Shown here: positions 19,869 through 20,883 of the stretch, one piece after another | Layout of the letters: each line of letters opens with the position of its first letter | Position numbering within the stretch: the first letter of the stretch is position 1 | DNA from: JAMWZF01 sp041628615 | Lineage (GTDB): Bacteria > Pseudomonadota > Alphaproteobacteria > Rhodobacterales > Rhodobacteraceae | NCBI GenBank assembly: GCA_041628615.1 | Contig: JBFKOW010000045.1 | Coordinates: forward strand, 1 to 20,883 | Direction of reading: 5' to 3' | DNA length: 20,883 bases | Made by a program: the position numbers and the translations under genes | The notes under the pieces: model-generated | Told to the model about the DNA's origin: nothing | What the model saw: the letters and a program-made list of their open reading frames with translations, nothing else | The model's database searches: none

Positions 19869-20528
19869 TCAGCCCTGCTCCGAGGGCCGCGCGCCGAAGA
19901 TCGCCGAACCGACGCGGACATGGGTGGCGCCGAAGGCGATCGCCTCCTCGAAATCCCCCGACATGCCCATCGACAGGCCGGGCAGGCCGTTGCGCGCGGC
20001 GAGCTTCGCCAGCAGCGCGAAATGCAGCGACGGCGCCTCGTCCACCGGCGGGATGCACATCAGGCCGACCACCGGCAGGGACAGGTCGCGGCACTGCGCC
20101 ACGAGCGCGTCGGTCTCGTCGGGCAGGACCCCGGCCTTCTGCGGCTCGGCCCCGGTGTTGACCTGCACGAACAGCTCGGGACAGGCGCCGGTCTCGTCGG
20201 CGATGCGGGCGATGCCGTTGGCAAGCTTGGGGCGGTCCACCGTGTGGATCGCCTCGGCCAGCGCCATCGCCTGCCGCACCTTGTTGGTCTGCAGCGGGCC
20301 GATGATGTGCAGCCGGATGCCGTCGTAGCGGGCGCGGTAGTCGGGCCATTTCGCCGCCGCTTCCTGCACCCGGTTCTCGCCGAACACCCGGTGGCCGGCG
20401 TCGAGAATCGATTCCACCCGCTCGGAAGGCTGTTTCTTGGAGACCGCGATGAGTTCGATCCCGGTCCGGTCCCGCCCGGCTGCCCCGGCGGCAGCCACGA
20501 TGCGGGCCTCGATATCGGCAAGGGACAT
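19869..20528 (-). CDS. yggS: PLP homeostasis protein YggS (PROSC/PipY family)
   Basis: 219 residues, a single alanine-racemase-like TIM barrel. The PLP lysine is Lys31 in ELIAVSKKQPSE. Other conserved blocks are FGENRVQEAAAKW (49-61), HIIGPLQTNKVR (74-85), VDRPKLA, LFVQVNTGAEPQKAG, GLMCIPP, LSMGMSGDFEEAI (185-197) and VRVGSAIFG (205-212). It binds and buffers pyridoxal phosphate and has no known catalytic reaction; loss disturbs amino-acid and vitamin B6 balance in other bacteria. AGGAGG lies 7 nt before the ATG at 20528, which fixes the start. It is apparently monocistronic, with a candidate promoter at 20572-20600 and a convergent neighbour. Confidence 0.95.
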   Translation of the reverse strand: MSLADIEARIVAAAGAAGRDRTGIELIAVSKKQPSERVESILDAGHRVFGENRVQEAAAKWPDYRARYDGIRLHIIGPLQTNKVRQAMALAEAIHTVDRPKLANGIARIADETGACPELFVQVNTGAEPQKAGVLPDETDALVAQCRDLSLPVVGLMCIPPVDEAPSLHFALLAKLAARNGLPGLSMGMSGDFEEAIAFGATHVRVGSAIFGARPSEQG

Positions 20529-20571
20529 GGCGTAGCCTCCTGAACTTGCTTGCGGTTTCCGGCTGCCGCCT

Positions 20572-20600
20572 CCCATAGCGCGGTCCGGTCGCGGAGTCAC
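20572..20600 (-). promoter_or_regulatory. Candidate promoter of yggS
   Basis: On the minus strand GTGACT (20600-20595) is followed after exactly 17 bp by TATGGG (20577-20572). Matches are four and three of six consensus bases. Transcription would begin about 35-40 nt before the start codon. Confidence 0.33.
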
Positions 20601-20673
20601 CCGACGCAGCCGCGCGACAGGTGTGTGACCCTCATGCATCAATCCCGGCGACGCGGGCCGGGGGGCTGGGCAT

Positions 20674-20684
20674 TTGACTTGTCT
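20674..20684 (+). promoter_or_regulatory. Possible -35 region of the porin gene
   Basis: TTGACT (20674-20679) overlaps TTGTCT (20679-20684), about 85 bp before the porin start. No good -10 lies at normal spacing from either, so only a -35-like element can be stated. Confidence 0.25.
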
Positions 20685-20716
20685 GTGCAAACCCAAAGGC
20701 GCAAAGACACTGGCAA

Positions 20717-20746
20717 TGCTAGGCAACCTGGCATTCTTGGGAATGC
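20717..20746 (+). promoter_or_regulatory. Two overlapping hairpins in the porin 5' leader
   Basis: Hairpin A: TGCTAGG (20717-20723), loop CAA, CCTGGCA (20727-20733), 7 bp including one G-U pair in RNA. Hairpin B: GCATTC (20731-20736), loop TTGG, GAATGC (20741-20746), 6 bp perfect. They share bases 20731-20733, so they compete in part. B ends 6 nt before the GAGGGA ribosome binding site (20753-20758). It may be an RNA control element, or GCATTC-N4-GAATGC may be a protein-binding site. Confidence 0.45.
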
Positions 20747-20763
20747 AAACACGAGGGAATACC

Positions 20764-20883
20764 ATGAAAAGCATCCTCCTCGCTTCTGCCTCGGTGCTGG
20801 TCCTTGCCGGCGCCGCTGCCGCGGAAGTCGAATGGGCGGGCGTTGCCACGCTCGGCCACAACGACGACACCTCGGGCGACAAC
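20764..20883 (+). CDS. Porin, N-terminal part only (runs off the window)
   Basis: The first 40 codons are present. MKSILLASASVLVLAGAAAA is a typical Sec signal peptide, cut before AEVEWAG or EVEWAG. The mature start EVEWAGVATLGHNDD matches the first beta-strand of Rhodobacter-type trimeric general porins, which begin AEV.(L/W).G.A..G. The protein would sit in the outer membrane and let small solutes pass. GAGGGA lies 5 nt before the ATG. The leader of at least 80 nt has two competing hairpins, consistent with post-transcriptional control, as is common for porins. Most of the gene is outside the window, so the family assignment rests on the N-terminus. Confidence 0.75.
   Translation, partial: MKSILLASASVLVLAGAAAAEVEWAGVATLGHNDDTSGDN

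Noticed and set aside
20529..20882. Open minus-strand extension of yggS back through the porin gene
   Set aside because: AGGAGG at the proper distance fixes the yggS start at 20528. The extension is antisense to a clear signal peptide and lacks homology-like features.

Overview
The window is GC-rich chromosomal DNA from an alphaproteobacterium, most likely a member of the Rhodobacterales (Rhodobacter/Paracoccus/Roseobacter-like). The basis is strong GC bias at third codon positions, a CenR-type response regulator, the aminotransferase-ftsK-lolA gene order, a short cysteine-poor Trm112 protein, a degenerate RibB domain on RibA, a Rhodobacter-like porin start and an FnrL-type operator. I see no tRNA, rRNA, CRISPR array, transposase or prophage gene. 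This is housekeeping chromosome, tightly packed, with no gene-free stretch above 300 bases.

Layout. 1-1316 (minus): the start of a secreted protein of unknown function, and a thiolase. 1575-3819 (plus): a gamma-glutamyltransferase-family enzyme closed by a strong hairpin, then a TetR-type repressor whose promoter carries two copies of a near-palindrome. 3824-5579: hspQ (minus), a lipoprotein with an SLT lytic transglycosylase domain (plus) and lolA (minus). 5733-9934 (minus): ftsK behind a DapC-like aminotransferase, with a good sigma70-type promoter at 9978-10007; lolA may be read from the same transcript. 10064-12689: an amidase-signature enzyme (minus) diverging from a UbiH-family FAD hydroxylase (plus). 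12705-14485 (minus): a YbbN-like thioredoxin/TPR protein, a LON-substrate-binding-domain protein and a Trm112-like protein, the last two overlapping by ATGA. 14550-17060 (minus): exonuclease III, a PLP aminotransferase and a GNAT acetyltransferase, the last two overlapping by 11 bases. 17189-17310: a probable small RNA gene with its own FNR box. 17348-18034 (minus): cenR, diverging from ribA (plus). Then an L,D-transpeptidase-like protein (plus), the PLP-homeostasis gene yggS (minus) and the first 40 codons of a porin (plus).

Function. Many genes serve the cell envelope and division: FtsK, LolA, the DapC-like aminotransferase, the lytic transglycosylase, the L,D-transpeptidase-like protein, CenR and the porin. 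Others serve protein quality control (HspQ, YbbN, LON domain), DNA repair (Xth) and cofactors (RibA, UbiH-like, YggS).

The most interesting signal is in the intergenic region between cenR and the GNAT gene. On the minus strand it holds a TTGAC-N4-ATCAA FNR box, a -10-like hexamer 21 nt downstream, two alternative 5' hairpins, a single-stranded CACCUCCC anti-Shine-Dalgarno stretch and a near-ideal intrinsic terminator. This is the design of a short (about 74 nt) oxygen-regulated small RNA of the FnrS/PcrZ type. The porin leader, with two overlapping alternative hairpins just before its ribosome binding site, is a second candidate regulatory RNA.
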